A stretch of DNA of 64,000 bases from Firmicutes bacterium HGW-Firmicutes-4. GTDB taxonomy: Bacteria > Bacillota > Clostridia > Eubacteriales > Eubacteriaceae. This document shows positions 61,639-64,000 of the stretch, piece after piece. A program made the translations under genes and the position numbers. The notes under the pieces are model-generated. The model had not been told where the DNA came from and did no database searches. It saw only the letters and a program-made list of their open reading frames with translations. The stretch lies in contig PGZR01000001.1 of NCBI GenBank assembly GCA_002841405.1, positions 18,501 through 82,500 of the forward strand, given 5' to 3'. Position 1 is the first letter of the stretch. Every line of letters begins with the position of its first letter.

Positions 61639-64000
61639 TTATTCAAATACACGTTTGGCAATACCGGCGCCTTCCCGGGCGTCTTTACCGTAATAATCGG
61701 CACCGATGGTTTGGGCATATTCAGGGTTTAATACCGCCCCGCCGACCATGATGGTAGTGGCCGGGCAGCTGGCCTTGATTGCGGCGATTATTTTTTGCAT
61801 ATTTTTAACCGTTGTTGTCATCAGGGCGCTGAGACCCACCAGCTTGATGTCTTCATCTTGAATGGTCTGGATTATCGTTGCAGCCTTGACATCCTTACCC
61901 AAATCGAGTATTTCGTAACCATAATTCTCGAGAATAACCTTGAGAATATTTTTCCCGATATCGTGAACGTCGCCCTCAACGGTGGCCAGTACAATTTTTC
62001 CTTTGGCGACCTGAGCCTGACCATCTTTAGCCATCGTTTCTTTGATAACTTCAAAGGCCTTCTGGGCCGTCTCCGCCGCAAAAATTAGGTGGGGCAGGAA
62101 GCATTCACCAGTTTCAAAGGCATCGCCCACGGCGTCAAGAGCAGGGACGATCTCGTTGTTGACAATATCCAGCGGTTCTCGGGTTTCTAACAGAATTGCG
62201 GTAGCTCCCGCCGCCCGGTCAGTAAGTCCCTCTTCAATAATTTCCTTTAAGCCCAGGGCGGCTCGCTCCATTTCTGATTTGGCTTGACCAAAACTGCTGT
62301 CTTTATAGGCATTGGCGTAAGCGATGCATTGGCCATCCAAGCCCCAAAGTGCTCGGAATGCTTTGATGGTGTCCATCATTTCCCGGTCGCTGGGGTTCAT
62401 AATCGGGGTGGTCAGGCCAGCTTCCAGGGCCATGCCTAAAAAGGTTCGGTTTAACAGCTCGCGATTGGGCAGACCGAAGGAAATATTGGAAACTCCCAGC
62501 ACCGTTGGTACCCCCAACTCAGCCCGGAGTTTTTCCAGGGTTTTAATGGTTTCCCGCACTTCGGCCTGTTGCGCCGAAGCAGTTAACACCAGGGCATCAA
62601 TGAGGATGTTTTTTTTGTCAATACCGTAGGATGCGGCGGTTTTGATGATTTTCTCGGCAATGGCAAAACGATCAGCCGCCAGACTGGGGATGCCGGTTTC
62701 GTCCATCGTCAGCCCCAGTACCAGGGCTCCGTATTTTTGGGCGATCGGAAAGATCGCTGCCATTGAGGATTTTTTACCATTGACCGAATTAATGATCGCC
62801 TTGCCGGGATAGCTTCGCAGCACCGCTGCGATGACTTCCGGATTGGATGAGTCAATTTGCAGGGGACAATCCACCAGGCGGCTGACCGTATCTACCGCCT
62901 CTTGCATCATCGTCAACTCATCAATATCCGGCAATCCTAAATTGATATCCAGAATATCTGCCCCGTCTTTTTTCTGATCGCTGGCCAATTGGCTTACCAC
63001 TGAGAGTTCACCCTGACGCAACGATGCCTTAAGCACCGGATTGGTGGTGGGATTGATGCATTCGCCGATAATATGGATATCCGCTCCTAAAATAACGGTC
63101 CTGGTGCTTGAAGATACGGCGCTAAAACTTTTTTGGGTTACCTGAAAATGGGGCAGGTCTTTAGTGGCCCCTTTCATTTTGGCAATATAGGCCGGGGTCG
63201 TGCCACAACAGCCGCCCAGAATCAAGGCACCCATTTCGGCAATTTGCACCATATAGTCGGTAAACTGATCGATGGTGATGTCATAGACGGTTTTGCCATC
63301 TTTCATATGTGGCAACCCAGCGTTGGGTTCCACCATAATCGGCACTGAGGCATAGCGAAGCAACTCTGCGATAATCGGCAACATCGCATTGGGACCAGTG
63401 GAACAATTAATGCCGATGGCATCGGCACCAAGCCCTTCCAGAATGTTAACGACGGTTAAGGCATCGCTGCCGGTGAGGGTTCGGCTATTTTCCTCATAGG
63501 TCATCGAAACAATCACTGGCAGCTTCGACACTTCTTTGGCGGCAATCAGGGCCGCCCGGGCCTCGCAGATGTCGGTCATGGTTTCAATGACAATCAGATC
63601 GGCACCAGCTTTATCGCCGGCAGCTACCACCTCTTTGAAATAATCCACAGCCTGATCGAAGGAAACTTCTCCCAGAGCGCCGATCAGCGTTCCCAGCGGC
63701 CCCACATCCAGGGCCGTAAAATCGGGATTCAATGATTTTACATTCGCAACTCCTGCGGTGACCAATTGTTCCACGGTGTAACCACTGCCCTGGAGTTTAT
63801 AGCCGTTAACTCCAAAGGTATTGGAAAGAATAATATTGGCTCCGGCATCGATGTATAATTGATGAATCTCCTTGACCAATTCAGGATCGGTCAGATTTAA
63901 GGCCTCCGGAACCGGTCCAATTGATTCCAATTTATTCTGAAGCAGGCTCCCCATGGCGCCATCGAGATACAGCCGTTTACTTCCTAGTATTTCTCTTAGT
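61639..64000 (-). CDS. metH: Cobalamin-dependent methionine synthase without activation domain, 5' end outside window
   Basis: The frame remains open to the window edge and reads upstream through YLDGAMGSLLQ, so the ATG at 63954 is internal and the N-terminus is missing. Domains: homocysteine-binding barrel with zinc cysteines in GINCSTGP and LGGCCGTTP; pterin-binding barrel with ADILDINLGLPD and SNISFGLPNRELLNRTF; cobalamin domain with EGDVHDIGKNIL and GLSALMTTTV at the C-terminus. No SAM-binding reactivation domain follows, as in many anaerobes. It makes methionine from methyl-THF and homocysteine. Confidence 0.94.
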   Translation of the reverse strand, partial: LREILGSKRLYLDGAMGSLLQNKLESIGPVPEALNLTDPELVKEIHQLYIDAGANIILSNTFGVNGYKLQGSGYTVEQLVTAGVANVKSLNPDFTALDVGPLGTLIGALGEVSFDQAVDYFKEVVAAGDKAGADLIVIETMTDICEARAALIAAKEVSKLPVIVSMTYEENSRTLTGSDALTVVNILEGLGADAIGINCSTGPNAMLPIIAELLRYASVPIMVEPNAGLPHMKDGKTVYDITIDQFTDYMVQIAEMGALILGGCCGTTPAYIAKMKGATKDLPHFQVTQKSFSAVSSSTRTVILGADIHIIGECINPTTNPVLKASLRQGELSVVSQLASDQKKDGADILDINLGLPDIDELTMMQEAVDTVSRLVDCPLQIDSSNPEVIAAVLRSYPGKAIINSVNGKKSSMAAIFPIAQKYGALVLGLTMDETGIPSLAADRFAIAEKIIKTAASYGIDKKNILIDALVLTASAQQAEVRETIKTLEKLRAELGVPTVLGVSNISFGLPNRELLNRTFLGMALEAGLTTPIMNPSDREMMDTIKAFRALWGLDGQCIAYANAYKDSSFGQAKSEMERAALGLKEIIEEGLTDRAAGATAILLETREPLDIVNNEIVPALDAVGDAFETGECFLPHLIFAAETAQKAFEVIKETMAKDGQAQVAKGKIVLATVEGDVHDIGKNILKVILENYGYEILDLGKDVKAATIIQTIQDEDIKLVGLSALMTTTVKNMQKIIAAIKASCPATTIMVGGAVLNPEYAQTIGADYYGKDAREGAGIAKRVFE

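Overview
The window looks like chromosomal DNA of an acetogenic, strictly anaerobic Firmicute, most likely Acetobacterium or a close relative (Eubacteriaceae). This is inferred from content: a complete acetoin dehydrogenase operon, non-pyrrolysine MttB-type methyltransferases with corrinoid protein and methyl-THF methyltransferase, an activation-domain-less MetH, molybdate uptake, NiaR/NadABC, rubredoxin-flavoprotein, Gram-positive lipoproteins and strong GGAGG ribosome binding sites. No species was assigned by comparison. No rRNA, tRNA, IS element, phage or CRISPR array was seen.

Region 1 (1-12.2 kb, all minus strand) is an acetoin/2,3-butanediol module. It holds acoL (partial), acoC, acoX, acoB, acoA and two small conserved proteins; a four-gene ABC system resembling thiamine-pyrimidine-precursor uptake (ThiXYZ plus an MTH1187-type thiamine-binding protein); a VOC protein; a butanediol-type dehydrogenase; and a sigma-54 enhancer-binding activator. 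Three -24/-12 (sigma-54) promoters are readable, and TCTCR-N3-YGAGA sites lie about 100-160 bp upstream of two of them. I infer one regulon coupling a TPP-dependent enzyme to thiamine-precursor import.

Region 2 (12.3-28.3 kb) is mostly housekeeping: a metallophosphoesterase and an AmrS-like radical SAM protein; nadA-nadB-nadC-niaR; a CHAD protein; modABC with a divergent excisionase-HTH/periplasmic-binding regulator; dxs; and a membrane sensor with a degenerate GGDEF and an intact EAL domain.

Region 3 (28.3-40.3 kb) has a 3051-residue secreted InlB-B-type repeat protein with an internal Ala-rich hydrophobic segment and no recognisable wall anchor, an APC permease with a structured leader, and a small lipoprotein.

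Region 4 (40.4-55.7 kb) is the most unusual part: a divergent sigma-54-controlled methyltransferase cluster. Minus strand: BCCT transporter; and opine-type dehydrogenase, PanB homologue, corrinoid protein, EamA transporter, UroD-thioredoxin fusion, CobW GTPase and methyl-THF methyltransferase. Plus strand: Asp/Glu-racemase homologue, two MttB homologues and a second sigma-54 activator. All three -24/-12 promoters are readable, and a 17-bp-spaced TTTTTGCAYG repeat lies about 180 bp upstream of two of them. I read this as a catabolic cluster for an unidentified N-methylated, probably chiral, amino-acid-like compound feeding C1 units to tetrahydrofolate.

Region 5 (55.7-64 kb) contains an autoregulated tetR-DUF2087-esterase operon, a DUF1611 protein, a double-rubredoxin flavin reductase, adenine deaminase and the 5'-truncated metH.
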